Of a DNA stretch of 64,000 bases, positions 21,601-35,079 are shown piece after piece. Position numbers and translations under genes: made by a program. The first letter of the stretch is position 1, and each line of letters begins with the position of its first letter. The stretch is from contig OY728122.1 in assembly GCA_963277665.1 (NCBI GenBank), forward strand, positions 2,124,822,024 through 2,124,886,023, read 5' to 3'. The stretch comes from Viscum album (taxonomy: Eukaryota > Streptophyta > Magnoliopsida > Santalales > Viscaceae). The notes below the pieces were generated by a model. That model saw only the letters and a list, made by a program, of their open reading frames with translations, was not told the origin of the DNA and made no database searches.

Positions 21601-22210
21601 CCTATATCTCCCTCCAATGCATTGGGTAAAGATTTTATATCTCATGAGATAGACATGGCTGGAACGGTAGGTTATACCGGTTCAGTGAAACAGGACTGGA
21701 ACGAGGGTGACTCGGTTCAGAAAGGGACTTTGTCCACTAAGATAGTCTTGGCAATGAGTCATGACTAATAAGAAATGATTTTCCATGATTATGTGTGCAT
21801 GCCACAAAGTTTCAAGTTTCATGTTATGATTATGGGGATCTCATTGTCACTTCTATGATTTATTCCATGTTAAGATATTATGATCTCTTTTGCAGGTTAT
21901 GATTTTCAAAAAGATATGATATGATTTTTATTTCTTCTATTTGCCCTTGCTGAGCATTTGAGCTCACCCTTTAATGTTTTCTTTTCCCCAGGTCAGGACG
22001 ATGGATATTATGTAGAATATGCTAAAAGGGACCCTAGATATGATGAAATAAATGGGAGATACTGTAGAAGATTTATGAACCAGTTGTTTATGTTTCCCAG
22101 TTTCTAAAGACACTATACCTATACGGTCCTTTCTGGTTTTGTCATATGTTGTAATAAGCGTGCTTCAATTTTGAAGTATTAACAATGTATGTAAAGTATG
22201 GGTCGTTATA
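18609..22210 (+). repeat. 3' LTR of element C
   Basis: It has the same start, end, TATA box (about 20036), leader modules and inverted-repeat cluster as the 5' LTR. Differences are scattered substitutions and very small indels. The final TATA is followed by the GATAT duplication and by resumed integrase coding of element B. Confidence 0.97.
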
Positions 22211-22500
22211 GATATCATGTTATGCACGATGTCTTTCATGTATCTCAGCTAGGCTGGTACTTTTCAGATCCGACTCATGTTTTCAATATGGTGAGGATGA
22301 ACTGGATATGAATGCTTCTTTCAAGGAGAATCTGATGCGTATTGTTGACTGAAGTGTGAAGAAACTCTGTGGCAGGTCTATTCCTCTTGTACAGGTGCTA
22401 TGGTAGCACGACCGGGTACAAGACGAGACCTAGGAGTGGGAGGCTGATATACGTTCTCAATGTCTAGAGATTTTCATTGATGACACCTCAGTACCCTCAT
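22211..22500 (+). pseudogene. Integrase C-terminal part of element B, right of the C insertion
   Basis: Directly after GATAT the frame reads YHVMHDVFHVSQL, the end of the gypsy integrase C-terminal domain, then SDPTHVFN. Later there are stops and a weak tail. It pairs with the broken frame that ends at 10260, so C inserted within this gene in the same orientation. Confidence 0.85.
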
Positions 22501-22526
22501 AAGTCCAACTCGGGGATGAGTTTCTT

Positions 22527-22540
22527 TAAGTAGGAGAGGT
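22527..22540 (+). promoter_or_regulatory. Polypurine tract of element B
   Basis: TAAGTAGGAGAGGT lies directly before the 3' LTR. It is purine-rich with a few interrupting bases. Confidence 0.65.
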
Positions 22541-24749
22541 TGTAATAACCCGAATCTTTGGAAAAGGTACATATCATTAGTTTTTCTTTAAAATCTATGT
22601 TTTAAGCTTGTTTAATGTATGTAACATCCTATGGAAGGTCCAGGGAGTGTCTAGGATTGGTTCAAAGCCCGAGATTTTGAGAAATGGGTGTACATGCTGT
22701 GGCGGACGACCTGCACATGGTCTGCATATGGTTTGGGATAAACCGTGCGGCTGCAGATAGGGGCACTAGCAAGGGCGCACAACCATGCGGACCAGGCCTC
22801 ACAACCACGCAGCTTTTGTCTAGGAGGCAGTGAGGTGCGCACGATTTGAAGATAGTTTGATAAATCGTGTTCTCAAACCATGCGACCCTGTTCAGGGTAA
22901 AAATTACCATTTTTCCCTTAAATTCTATTTAAGCCTAAACTCTTTTCTTTTCCTCCCTCCTATAGACAGAACAAAGGGGACCCCTCTTTGATCTCCAAAA
23001 ATCTCTCTTCCACTAATTTCTTGGTGGGTTCTTCCCCCGGTGTCCGATTCTCGACCCATCGAAGGCATTGGATCACCCTCAGTAAGTCTTACCTCACACA
23101 CCCTTCTTTCCTTAGTGAATCTTGGTATTCATTTTGCTATTTTTCTGTAGGCTCATATGCCCTATTTTTAGTGCTTTGGACTGGAACTCAAGTCTCTTCC
23201 AACCTACTTCGAATCTGAGGTCGATATCAACTGATCCTACATCTGCAACTCTAAGGTAGGTGGTCACGTGGTTTCCATTTTTGGGTTTTCGCCTTTTTGA
23301 GTTATTATCATCATTATGTGGTTTGTCTTTCGCCAAACCCCTTATTTATATTGACTTCATCATGTCTAGATGACCCATGTGGTATGATATTGATGAATCT
23401 AACCTGGATAGGGTGTTTAGATGAGGTGTGGGCTGGGTAACGTCAACCATAGGTGTTATTCCTTAAGATTTGGCCCTTTTTCACCTTTAGAACTTAACGA
23501 TAAGTCTTGAAAGGGCATTTTCCATGTTAGGAAAATGAGATGACTTGGTTAGAGGTTGGCTAGGATGAGATAGCTTGAACCCTTGAATGAATTGAGATGT
23601 ATGTTTTCTTTACAGTGTGATTGGGGAATTCCATTATTTGTTAATGTGATATGATATAAAATGGATTGCCTTAAATATTGTGATGTGAATGGTTATGCCT
23701 TACTGTGTTGACATGCCCGTGATAACCCATGTGTGGGAAGGAGGCGTTCTTACCCCGTTCCAGATGAATCTCCGTGTGTGGGAGGGAATAACTCTTACCC
23801 CGTGCCAGTTGAATCTCCATGTGAGTGCGGGAGGCATTCTTACCCTGTGCCTATACATTCTTTATGGGTGGGAGGCATTCTTCCCCACGCCAGTTACAAT
23901 TCTTGTGGACGAGAGGCATTCATACCTCGTGCCAGTGATGATTATTACATATGTGAGAAGCAGGGATGAGAGGCATGCTTACCTCATGGCAGTGATAACC
24001 TATATCTATGTACTTATACCCCTGGTGATTGTTCAGAATACCAGCCATGAGATGAAGCAGGTAGACCCACCATGTGTCCTTCCGGAACCTGAGTGGGAGG
24101 GTTGTTTATTACTTTCCTTTACTTACTTATAGTTTACGACACAATGTTTATCTTTAGAACACCTATTTGGATTACACGTAGACACTGTTGGTGGTGGCCT
24201 ACAGATAATTGTCCCACACCCTACCCAGGCATCCCCCTTGGCACCCGTGTAGACTTTACTGCTGCAGGTACTAGTAGGGGTAAAGGCCCAGCTTCATGTT
24301 ATAGGTACATGTATGTCCTTGATGGAGATCCAGAGTAGAGGACCGAGCTTGGATAGAGATTCTCATGGACTACTTTTTCTCTCTTTTTGTATTACTATAT
24401 ATCATGTTTGCCATCTATTTCCATTTTATCAGCATGCCATTAATCCATTTTGTATCAGACTCTGCCTCTGTGGCTTTTGTATATTTAATAGGGGTTTCCT
24501 TACTTATGTTGTTTGGTTTGTATGTTTCCATTTTTCTCCTATTTATCCATTAGTTTTGATTCTTCTATTTAATCACTTGATGCTATACCTCTGTGTTCTC
24601 TGACATGGGGGTACAGTCTCCCACTGACTTACCATTACACCCCCGCTGCTAGTCGGGATCCCCTGGCCTATGGGGAGACGAGTGAGGGGTCATGTGGCCA
24701 ACCGGGCTCGGGGATCGGGTTGAGGGGTAGCTGGGTCTAGGATGTCACA
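22541..24749 (+). repeat. 3' LTR of element B
   Basis: It begins TGTAATAACCCGAAT and ends GGATGTCACA. It carries the same tandem array (about 23725-23990) and GC-rich 3' part as the left copy. Scattered differences, many at former CG or CNG sites, mark it as old. Open frames inside (for example 23689-24338) are LTR sequence. Confidence 0.92.
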
Positions 24750-24826
24750 TGGAACATCTCATTTTCCTTTCTCTTCCTACAACAGAATGGGGCTTCCACA
24801 ACATCACTAGAAAATCCAATCAGTCG

Positions 24827-25240
24827 TCAATTGAGGGATAAAAGAAGTCCCATCTCATTTTCCTCCTCCAAAACCTTCTCAGTCATCAAGGCCTTGAATA
24901 ACACCATGGGATATATCATCAGGTCCAAATGACTGAATAAGAAATTCAACTCTAGAAGAAGGACAATATTGAATTTATGGGACTTATGTACCCCATTCCC
25001 TACTAAGATAGGATAAAAGTTAAGAAACTCCAGGAAATTAGAAGAGTAGGAAGACACCCACATCAATCCACATATAATATCCATGAACTCCTTAGAAAAA
25101 TCCAACATATGGATATATGTGAAGAATTTCTTGAAGAATAAATCCTTTAAGGTCTCCCAAGTATGAACCTCATGTCTTCCCACTGGGTTCATTACACCAA
25201 GACACCTCCCAAAAGATCCATTAAGCATAAAACCGTCCAT
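24827..25240 (-). pseudogene. Gag fragment of gypsy element A
   Basis: The minus-strand frame of 137 codons reads WETLKDLFFKKFF, FSKEFMDI, VSSYSSNFLEF and LMTEKVLEEE. This follows the layout of the gypsy Gag capsid domain (WEEFKxxFFxKYFP, EFLxLxQGxMSVxxYxxxF, then AlxxE). Key positions have drifted. It starts about 640 bp downstream (minus sense) of the candidate 5' LTR and is cut on its other side by element B, whose left border meets the rest of element A at 2896. Confidence 0.65.
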
Positions 25241-25875
25241 CTTTACCCACTGATCCCTGGGGTCACCATTAGATCAAAGATCCCATCAGAAAAATTAAAG
25301 GTGGTATTATTTTTTATGCCAAATGGATGATTAGAATTCCTATAAAATCTTACTTAAGATATCAACTGAATAAATTTATAAGTACACACAAGTAAATCCT
25401 ATGAAAAGACCTATCCAAGGAGGATACCCATAACAATAAGGCATAACACTCCTAGAACTACCTAAGGGAAATTAATCATCTTTTTAACTTGTATTTTAGT
25501 TTTAATCATATATATATATATATAAATGAAAACAAGAATTCTCATTTTCAAACAATCCAAAATTTAGAACAATATAACACTAGAGAAAAAAATCATAAAT
25601 AAGGATTTTTAATTAAATAAACGATGAATAATAGAAATAAACCTTTATATATGACATATGATCCTACCTGCCTTGTCATGATTTATGAAAGACCCCAAAT
25701 ACCATAAACTATAATAGAAACCCCATCATTAGTAACTTAGTGTCCCATTAAAAATGAGTTGTCCATGCACACATGTAACTCCCCAACCTTAGTTACATAC
25801 AACCTTACTCCTTATACCATTTAACAAAATACATCCTTGAAGAAAAGTAAAATATATCTACCCTCGATAATTTTT
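25241..25875 (-). other. Element A leader and degenerate primer site
   Basis: This lies between the gag piece and the candidate LTR of element A. Next to the LTR the minus strand reads TTATCGAGGG after an A-run, which resembles TATCAGAGG with one base lost. A (TA)n run is at about 25508-25524. No protein motif is visible. Confidence 0.4.
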
Positions 25876-28262
25876 TGTAACACCCCAATCTGAATCACCA
25901 GGTTGGTTTTAAAGTGATATATAACCACATGTGTACCTCCCTATATGCAAGAGGCTATTGACCATTGGTGAGGGCCTAAATTGGGTCATGGGGGGACTAC
26001 ACCCACAATAGAAATATCCATAAAACAGAATAAAAAAAATCAATAAAACACCCCTAAAATAGAGTATAACTAAAACAATATCATAAAGGTATAAAAATTC
26101 ATTCAGTTTCTACAATATAAAATTATCCAAGGAGCCCCTGTGTGGTAGGTCATACCAAAGTATAAACAAAAGTAAAAACAAGTAATAATGACCCTGTGAG
26201 ATATATCCAAAGCCTACCCTAATATTAACATTGAACACTAAACATTATATTCTTATCAACCTACCATAGAGCCCTTTACATTATCTTGATCCCTGATCAT
26301 GAAGTCAGTACACAAACCGAGATGCTAGTTCAGGGTGTGATTATAAACCCAATATGTTACCACCAATGCATCCTAAAATATAACTTAACATATATATAAA
26401 TTAGTATTCTATAATAATTTATGTTAATTCACATTCAAAAATAAATAAAATCTTCGGTCACTGTATGAAATCCTGGCTAACACGAACCCCACTCATACAT
26501 GATTTGGCTTCAGACTGGAAGAGAATTAAATACTTTTATTCACATGACTCAGATCATTATCAGATTTCATATATAACACAAATATGTAAAATATTGGTCT
26601 ATAGTCTTCATTCCACCTTTAATAAATTATCCTTTTCTTCCTATAAGGGCTATCCATGATAATATTTATGGGAGTAGTCACCCAACTCATCCAACTATCC
26701 ATAGTCAAATGATTTTCATATTCGTATGATGGTACATCCATTAGGAACCTATCAAATCTAATGAATTATCTCAATGTAGAAGGGTTAATCCATTATCATA
26801 TCAACATATCTAGATCTGACATATATTACCCTCAAAACATACATATCCCCCCAACTCATAGATTTGGTTCCAATATTTTCACACACTAACTCATACCATC
26901 AGCTCAGGGTGCACAATTCCCAGACTCATGGATAACTACATCTTCTCATGCCTAATTACCATAAAACAGTTGTACCATATCTCAACACTAACGATAATGC
27001 CTTCTTAGAACCACCAATCTCCAGTCTTGTGCCCACGATCATCCTCTTAGGATTCGACCTGTCTCTCCTAAGGAACCTCCTATATTTATACAACCACCAA
27101 TATTACTACAGGCTATGCTACTTCCAAAATAAGGAAAACATAGAAAAGAAAAAGTACAATGTATCATGTAAAGGTTCAAATGTCTACAGATGCACCCATA
27201 TTAACGTCAATCAAGAGTAGGTATCACAATATACACACACAAACATGCCAAACCAATCATATCACATAGTATTTCTTAGGTTATACACATGTATTCAGAA
27301 TAATATTTTTTCAAACAACATTATACAATGAACCTACATGGTAAAGAATTATTACCTCATGTGAATTGATAATAATGGCTGATATTTTTCAAATGTCGAT
27401 ACAAAAATCATGCTCGGGTAGAAACAGAATCAAACTAGAATGCCATGGATCCCTATAAAAAACCCAATTCATCACTATATTGTTTTTAGAATACAATCCA
27501 GAAAGAGTAATTTGACATGGGATATGAGCAATATCAACATACATGGTGGGAACCACTGTGAATGATAGATATTGAATTAATCGAAGGGAAGGTTTCCAGT
27601 CCTATAGATATGATTTTGATCTATAAACGGACTGTGAACTATTCATTAAATTAACATGGGATCCATAGATCTAGACAATATAACAAAGATATATGGACAC
27701 ATTTATAAGAATAATGAGATTCTACCTGGAATTAATGAAAAATACATCGTGAATGTTTTTAGATCAATCTAGACTTCTGGTGCCCAAGAGAGGAGAAGGA
27801 GAGGACTAAATTCACCAAAAGTATTCCCCTAAGGTTGTATAAATAAAATGAGGCTTGTCCAATAAGATGTAGATACCAATAATGGGTTTCGAGGTGAATA
27901 GACAAGGTCACCTTTAATGACATAGCCATTAAGGCACCATTAGATGGAATATATTCCAAACAGATATAAAAAATCTCTTCTTAGACTACTGAAAGGCTAG
28001 TGGATTCCCATTCACTGATAGAGGAGCCATATAGAAGTGTAGGTCCTCTTCCACCACCATCATCTTGCTGGTAGGTCTATATGAGTAAGCCAATGCCACA
28101 CCAATTTCTCCAAAGTTGAAAGTTTCCCCTATCTCCTTTGCTTATGATTTATTAACTTTTAAGGCCTAAAAACATGTTTCAACATTACACTAAACATTGA
28201 ATGAAAACAAACAAGATGCATCAAATCATAAACATCACATACCAATAATTGAGAATGTTACA
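25876..28262 (-). repeat. Candidate 5' LTR of element A
   Basis: The borders read TGTAACACCCC on the plus strand at 25876 and TGTTACA ending at 28262, so the tract has TG..CA ends and TGTAACA-type inverted termini. It is 2387 bp long. It sits upstream of the minus-strand gag piece at the expected distance. The orientation is inferred from that gag. There is no second copy in the window to prove LTR identity. Confidence 0.55.
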
Positions 28263-30355
28263 CAATAAATATATAATAAAATAGGTCCAGTAGGTGCATA
28301 TTAATGTTTATAGGGAGGGATAAGGCTTGACCCACAAGGGTTCCTGGTTTTGTGTATCATTTTGGGGTTGTAATATAATCTACCAAATATAGATTATAAA
28401 AATATTGTACGAATATTATATATATTTTAATATAGAGTATATAATATAAACATATTTAATTATATTTATAAAAATATAATATATAGTATATATGTAAGAT
28501 GAATGTATTTAGTATATAATTATGTATATGTATTTAAATACATTGTATAAATATATTTACAATGATATTATATATATATCAATTAAATACATATATATTA
28601 TATACACAAACATTTATATATAGTTAAATTTGTACATAAATATATAAATACATTACATAAATATGTTTATAAGTATATAAATATGTGTCTATTTGTAAAC
28701 ATAATATAAATGTAGCTATAAATATATTTATTTTTATATTTACTCAAATATATGTAAATATATACCTTCTACATAGATATTAAATATTTCAACATTAGGT
28801 ACCATTTAATATATGTTCAAGCATAATATAACTCTCTTTCCATAGTCATTTTTCTGTATTCAATCATTAGTTTAATAAAATCCAATATTTGAAATCCATA
28901 TTATTTGGGGCCATCTATAACTACATTAGAAGTTGATTTTTTATATTCCAATAAAATAATAATTACTTCATATGTTATAATTAAATTAGTCCACCACCAC
29001 TATATTTCATATACATATGGTGATATTAATATTTTCATGAAATACATTTCAATATATTTTCATCATATAGCTAAAAAACTAAAAAAAAATTTACAGTTAA
29101 ATAAAAATTACTAATTAATGTATTATTATTTCTAAAAAAACTATTGAAAGGGTCAATTTATAGAAATATATCCCCAAAAATATCATGTAAAGGTGTAATC
29201 AACTCAATAATATACAAAAAATATCCCCCTTTTAGAAAGTAGAATACATGTTATAAAATGTACAACATTGATTGAAATACAAAAGTGAATACATCTAGTT
29301 TTCAGTATATCAAAAATTGAATTTATATAAGAATGTTAATGAAATATATCATAATTATCCTCAATATATTATAAATTTAAAAACCAAATGAATTGAATAC
29401 AATATTTATAATAATTTATAGAACATCATAGATTTTTAGGAAAACTTATCCTTTCTAAAACAACCCCCTTGTAATTTATAAAAAGAAACACTCATAAAGA
29501 TGTGGAATAAATATTCCACTGTTTGTAATTTTAAAACCTATTTTCAATTAATATATAATAAAACATGTAGATAATGATTGAATCCTTCCTCTTTTTTTTT
29601 TTTTAATTTTTATATTTTAATAAAAACCTAATTTTTTTATAGATAAACTTTTTTGAATTTTAATCCCCTTAAAATTACAGAGAAGATAAAAATGATAAAT
29701 TTAAGTCATATTATTGTAATATATATATATATATATATCTTTTTTTTAATTTCTTTTCTTCATAATTATAACATAATATACTTGATTTGTTATCTTATGA
29801 ATGTAGAGAACTCCCCCCTTAGTCAATTCATTCAATTATTAATAAGAAAATATAAACACAAAAAACCTTTATCTCCTTTTAAAAGTTAGCAGTCTTAAGA
29901 AATATTCAATGTATGATAAGATGAAAAGGATTGAAACATTTCCCGGAATATATGTTCTGATACCAATGGAAGATCCTTTCATTTGAATATGGTTATGTTG
30001 AAAATTAAAAATATGAATTTATTCTATTATGAGGTAATGAAGTAAATGTTTTCCAAAACTAATTGATTTTTTTCTTAAAATACTTAAAAGAATTTATTAT
30101 AAAATATAATAGAATTAGAAATTTTATGTGATTTATATATATGATAGATTGAAATTATTTAGTTCAATAATAATAATTTCTTCTATTTGATGTATTTTTA
30201 ATTAAATAAAATTTCAAATTATAAAAGTTTTGTAAATATAGATTTGAAAAGACTACATAAAATTTTATAACAAATCATTAACATGGAATGTACTTCCTAT
30301 TTTAGGGATTTTTTATGTCTAGATATAGGTTAAAAAAGATGTGTAATTAAGATAA
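28263..30355. other. AT-rich DNA with TA-rich runs, no gene seen
   Basis: The tract 28370-28790 is built largely of TATATA, ATAAATA and TAATATA words. Shorter TA and T runs occur at about 29590-29640 and 29718-29745. Open frames are short and carry no recognisable motif. Part near the right end may belong to the 3' side of the copia relic. Confidence 0.6.
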
Positions 30356-30830
30356 CTATAAATTAACCATTCCTAACTTTCTTTTAATATATATGAATAT
30401 ATCACATTTTAATGGTTTAGTGAAAATTTCAGAAAGTTGATTTGATGTTATAATAAACTAAAGAATTTTTTCACTTTTTTATGTATGATCCTAATAGAAA
30501 TGGTGTCTTACATCTATGTGTTTTTCTCATGAATTATGTTATAGTTTTCTAGATAATAAAATTCCACTAGTTTTATAAAAAATTATTGGATTTTGTTTAA
30601 ATTTAAATCCAAAATATATTAGTGTATGTTTCATCCACAACACTCAAGCACACCGACTTCTAGTTACCATATATTCAACTTTAGTAGGGGATAGTGAAAC
30701 TGCGTGAATTTATGACTATAATAATAAACTAAATATTCTATTAAAAATGTAATGTTTTAGATGTAATCTCCCCGTACAACCAACAAAATCCAAATTCAAA
30801 CTCTTCCAAACTATGAAATTGAGCAGAAAT
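30356..30830 (-). pseudogene. Ty1/copia RNase H and pol C terminus (relic)
   Basis: One minus-strand frame, with several stops but no shift, gives DFVGCTG, VSLSPTKVEYMV, VLWMKHTL, KHIDVRHHF, then NQLSEIFTKPL and a final IKRKLGMVNL before a stop at 30356. These are the landmarks of the Ty1/copia RNase H C-terminal half (STxEAEY, LWMxxxL, KHIDxRxHF, xxADIFTKPL, LGM). LTRs or other domains of this copy were not recognised with confidence. Confidence 0.85.
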
Positions 30831-32464
30831 ATGATTTTTTTTCTTCCAAAAGTTCATGAGTGTTAAAATTCTATTTTCCTCTTAGAATTTGATATCAAGT
30901 AATTTTTCTCACCACTCTGTTAGTATCATAATAAGGTTTTTACCACATTATAAGAGTTGTTATAAATTCGATCCTTTCAAATTTTTCATAGCATAATTCA
31001 TATTTTAATATTTAATTAACTAAATATTAATTTATTCATAAATATTCATTCACTGATATACATTGAATTTAGAGTTTTATTTTCATTCTTTAATTGTTGT
31101 TGAGTCTAGAAGATTGAGTTTTTCCTAGAATATTTATAAAATCTTGTCGAGCACTGAGGCTGAGACTAGACTCCCTTTTTCCTTTTTCTTTTCATTTATT
31201 ACTATTTTTCTCATTTTACTTTCTTTATTTCCTCTCCTCCACCAATGGATTCTTTCATATTCCCCTATAGTATTCCCCTTCATGTGATTGATAGAGAAAG
31301 GATGAGTGGAAGGAGAGAGAGTAGAAGATGATAGGTTCTACCACATGTCTTTGGAGGAGCCAAATCATAATGAAAAATCAGTGAAACATGAATACGAGTG
31401 AAGCTTAATATGATTCTATCTCAAAGTAGGCCGTTTTAAAATTTATGTTTTATATAACTATATAATTTCCTATTTCTTATTTTTAATACTTTTTATGATT
31501 TATAAGGACCACTTATGGCTTAATCTATATCTATTTTGGGGAAGATAGTGTATTCGGCCCTTTCACATGGGTTTCACGTTTTGGAATCCTGATCACATGG
31601 CATGTAGTTTTGACGTTCACACTATGTGTTTATCCTATTTAAGGAAGATGAATTTTTAGAATTATAATCCATATAATTTGAGTACATTATGTTTACATGT
31701 TCTTTTCCATGTATTTGAGTATATTTCCAGATAATGTTTTTGGATATACAGACTTTTTACTAGGGTAGGCATGTCCTGTAGTCCAACTTAGTCATGTAGC
31801 CAAGTATTCAGCTAGAAAAACCATTTTGGGGAACTTGTCTATGAAGAGTATAAGAACATACCCGATGTGGGTTTCACTACATGCATATGTACATGACCAG
31901 GTGAAGACACATGGCCATGCCATGTGAGGTTCTTAGGTAGGTACCCATTTATGGTACACCCCATGTACATGTTTCAAGCACATTGTACTTGGGGTTTACA
32001 AACCATGTCTTGATAATGTACATGAATGAGTGAATAATTGAGATTAAATTCCTTGTACAAGGGTATACACGTCGTGTACTTATTCCTTGATACCCTTTTG
32101 AGGTTTGTTTATGTTTTTATGAGGGGAAGTTCTAATTACATGTGTGAGTAGTCCATATTGAGAATTTTTTTAACATAGATCATGATTGTGGAACCCTTGG
32201 GATAATTCAAGGACTCCTTATAGTTGTTATGGGGTGAGAAAGCTATGATGGAGAGGTTCTACCTATTATAGATTAATACATCTATCTTATATAAGTGTGA
32301 CCTTGGATTTATATGGGCCATTAATTATCCCCTTAGGAAAATTCTAATGTGGTATTTTCCTGTAAAGACATATCCCTTGAGAGGTTTTCCCTTTTTTGGC
32401 CTATGTGGACATGAGATGTTATAGATAGTGTTGTGGGATTTCTTTACCCCAAGAAACTAGATCA

Positions 32465-32760
32465 TGAATAAGGATCCTCTATAGGATGCCTCCTCTTATG
32501 AGTTAACCTAGATGATCCCATGTCAGTTACCCCTACATCTTTATTATAACGAGGTCCCCAAGAGGGATTCACATCTTATAATTTTATTTGTAGGATCCAT
32601 TGATGTATCATTTTTATTTATTTCCAAGGATCCACTGTAGGAATCATTGTCTTGTGAATTTAATGGATCCCATATAGGATACCTTTTTCTTATCAATTTT
32701 GAGGATCCATAGTAGGATGCCTCTCTAGTGTATCGATTTAGGGAACCCAATGACTTATGT
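32465..32760 (+). repeat. Degenerate tandem repeat, ~37 bp units
   Basis: Units start AGGATCC/GGATCC at about 32593, 32627, 32664 and 32702, each followed by a TAGGAT and a pyrimidine-rich part. An earlier related unit begins near 32469. Confidence 0.6.
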
Positions 32761-33269
32761 ATTTGTTTACTAACCACAAGCTGTAGAATTATACGTTTAG
32801 GTAGAGATGGTAGGGAGTGTCACCTAGAACACATACTGAACATGAAATCTTGAGATGCAGTGGATGTGGTGGTGGGGTTAGGAGTTCATCTACCCTCACA
32901 ATTTATTATGAATTCACTTTGATACTCAATATGTAGTTATGATTTATAGACATTCTAGCCTGTAATCAGTTCATGGGGTATGATGTGATGGGATTATATG
33001 GTGTTGATTCCTAATTGTATCACCTAGGATCTATCCTTAGATGCATATTGATTTATAGTAACATTTTCAGGATGCCAAGAAAAACTTCCTAGTATCTGGA
33101 TTCTGAGCCTTAATGATTAGGGATTCATATATATTCTTCCAAGGATCTGGCTTCTAAACCTTATTGATTTAGAATTCCAAGATATTCTTCAGGGGATGAA
33201 ACCTTTGATCCAACATGTCTGATTATCATTTATATTCCTTGGTAAGGGTTGTTTTATATGATTCTTCAC

Positions 33270-33435
33270 ACCCCCTTAGTCTAGGATATTAGACATGGCA
33301 TTTCACATCATTATTAGGATGTTGGCCATGACATTCCACACCACTTGATTGGGATACTGGACATAGAAGTTTACATCATCTTGGTTTATTTGACATGACA
33401 TTTTGTTCCACTTTATTTTTATGTTGGACATGAAT
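33270..33435 (+). repeat. Degenerate tandem repeat, ~35 bp units
   Basis: Four or five units share a GGATnTTGGACATG core followed by ACATTCCACATCA-like sequence. Confidence 0.6.
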
Positions 33436-34189
33436 CTTGTCATTTTTGAGTGGGATTGTATAGAATTTCATTATGTATCCCTATTTTTAGGATTGTGATA
33501 AGGAAACTAATTGAAATGTGTTATCCTTATGAAGTTATGTGGTGATTCCTAGGTAATTTTCCTCTGTACCCTAATGGTACTTATATATATTTATATAACC
33601 ATATTATATGTATATATAATGATCCATGTTCGAATATATTTTTGGAATTTTTCAAATCATGTATCGTTAATTGAGATTACGAGATTAAGGACCAACAATG
33701 GAATTATATCATTTATCAATTCGAGTTATGATTCGACTATGATGAAAATATTTCATGAGCATCGACTTAGGTCAGAAGATTACAAGTTCACCAATGGGGG
33801 ATGCTTAATGAGCGTCATCTCACAGCCCCTGTATGTGCACGTTGGTGTGTATGAAAATATTATGTCCACTTTCAGGTGGTGGAAAGATACATTATTAATG
33901 GGTCTGATGACTAGGAGTGATTGATCGAGTAGATATACACATTTTGATTCTTATTTATGGCCCTAAGTAGCTCTAAAAATTTTAAGTTGAAAACATGTAC
34001 CTCTCTGTTGACCTATTGAGGGTGTTTGTTTTTAGGTGCAGTTAAATAAAGGTTTGTAACAAACAATATGGAGTTGTACAATCTAGCTTGGTATGTTATT
34101 TTACTTAACCAACCTTTTTATGGTTATCTTGTCATATCCTCTAGTGTGATGCTATTAGATCCCTAAATGTTACAACAAAACTGGGCTTC

Positions 34190-34201
34190 GGGGGGGGGGG
34201 G
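34190..34201 (+). repeat. Poly(G) run of 12
   Basis: Twelve consecutive G bases sit right after GGGCTTC. This is the only long G run in the window. Confidence 0.9.
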
Positions 34202-35079
34202 TATTACCATATACCGAAACATGGTGACTGTCAGTTCAATATATTTTCTATATTTATATCATTACCCTATAGGGGGTAGTACCTTTTGAAGATGTTGAGA
34301 GTGGATTAGGGACATTTTAGGATGATTCTTGGAATGTGATTTCTTTATAATTCTTTTTAATATTAGCAATTATAAATGGGTTTCAATTAAATGGTTTCCC
34401 AATTATAAGTTATACAGTGTATTCATCTATAACATGGGAATTAAAAACCTATATAATTGAATCCATGTTGAAAATATTTGACCCATATAGGTCAATGTTG
34501 TCTTTAACTCCCTTATAAAGGGTTTATAGGTTAATTAGATTCTTTATGTTGTGATGGGTGCATGAATGATGCCCTATGATACCTGACCTTGTTGATAGGT
34601 TTGACTTATAGGATAGCGGGTTGGACCAAGTGACCCATCTTGAGACTTGATATGAAGAGCTTGATGGGATAGATAGAGGCCATTAGTTTTGAGGCATACC
34701 CATATAGGTTGATGTTTGGTTGGATCGAGGAAAACTGGGGAGAGGGTTGGTCCTTGTTACATATGCCTATTTATGAAGTGATCTTCGATGTACGCTCTTG
34801 TTAAGACCGATAAATGGTCAGTGCATGAGTTTTGTGATAGAGGAATGATGATTCCTTCAGTTTATAATAAATCATCATGGATTATTGGGTATCAAGAATA
34901 GTTTCAATCAGGCATACGTTTTGAGTTCCTGGACCTATTGACTAGGGGTTACACAATTGGGACTTTAATTTCAGAAAAATGATAGCATGCGATGGATGGT
35001 CATGAAATAAATCATATAACTGGTGAGGTTTCCAATTTTAAAGAGGAGTTACAAGGGGGAATTTAGATTATTGAGAATG

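Larger units (their letters stand above)
10261..22210 (+). mobile_element. Ty3/gypsy chromovirus C (Tekay/Del-like), youngest element
   Basis: The element is 11.95 kb with LTRs of 3604 and 3602 bp that begin TGTAACACCCGAGAC and end GTCGTTATA (TG..TA rather than TG..CA). It has an iMet primer site, a single gag-pol frame (14089-18570), a chromodomain-like C terminus and a polypurine tract. I counted about 16 differences in the first ~700 bp of the LTR pair, so divergence is a few percent. Three nonsense codons (15067, 17968, 18100) and no frameshift interrupt gag-pol. The Tekay/Del assignment rests on the LTR start, the long LTRs and the chromodomain, not on a tree. Confidence 0.95.
2897..24749 (+). 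mobile_element. Ty3/gypsy LTR retrotransposon B, interrupted by element C
   Basis: Both LTRs begin TGTAATAACCCGA and end GTCACA. They measure 2210 bp (2897-5106) and 2209 bp (22541-24749). A degenerate iMet primer site, gag, protease, RT, RNase H, integrase and a polypurine tract follow in gypsy order. Element C splits the integrase C-terminal region. The LTRs look about 85-90% alike by eye, and the coding part has many stops, so the element is old and inactive. It lies inside minus-strand element A. Confidence 0.9.
31100..34160 (+). other. LTR-like tract of unknown gypsy type
   Basis: It holds no protein motif. Its layout resembles the other long LTRs here: CATGTAC-rich blocks (about 31850-32080), then tandem units (32465-32760 and 33280-33430), then a GC-richer stretch near 33800 and a GTTACA before a 12-G run (34190-34201). 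Borders and a partner copy were not found, so this is only a suggestion. Confidence 0.35.

Noticed and set aside
28370..28790. TA-rich tract considered as organellar or origin DNA
   Set aside because: Simple TA-rich words with no gene or defined motif; ordinary AT-rich nuclear DNA explains it.
34190..34201. Poly(G) run considered as a G-quadruplex or assembly gap mark
   Set aside because: A single G run cannot by itself form a typical quadruplex with the nearby sequence, and nothing shows it to be an artefact.
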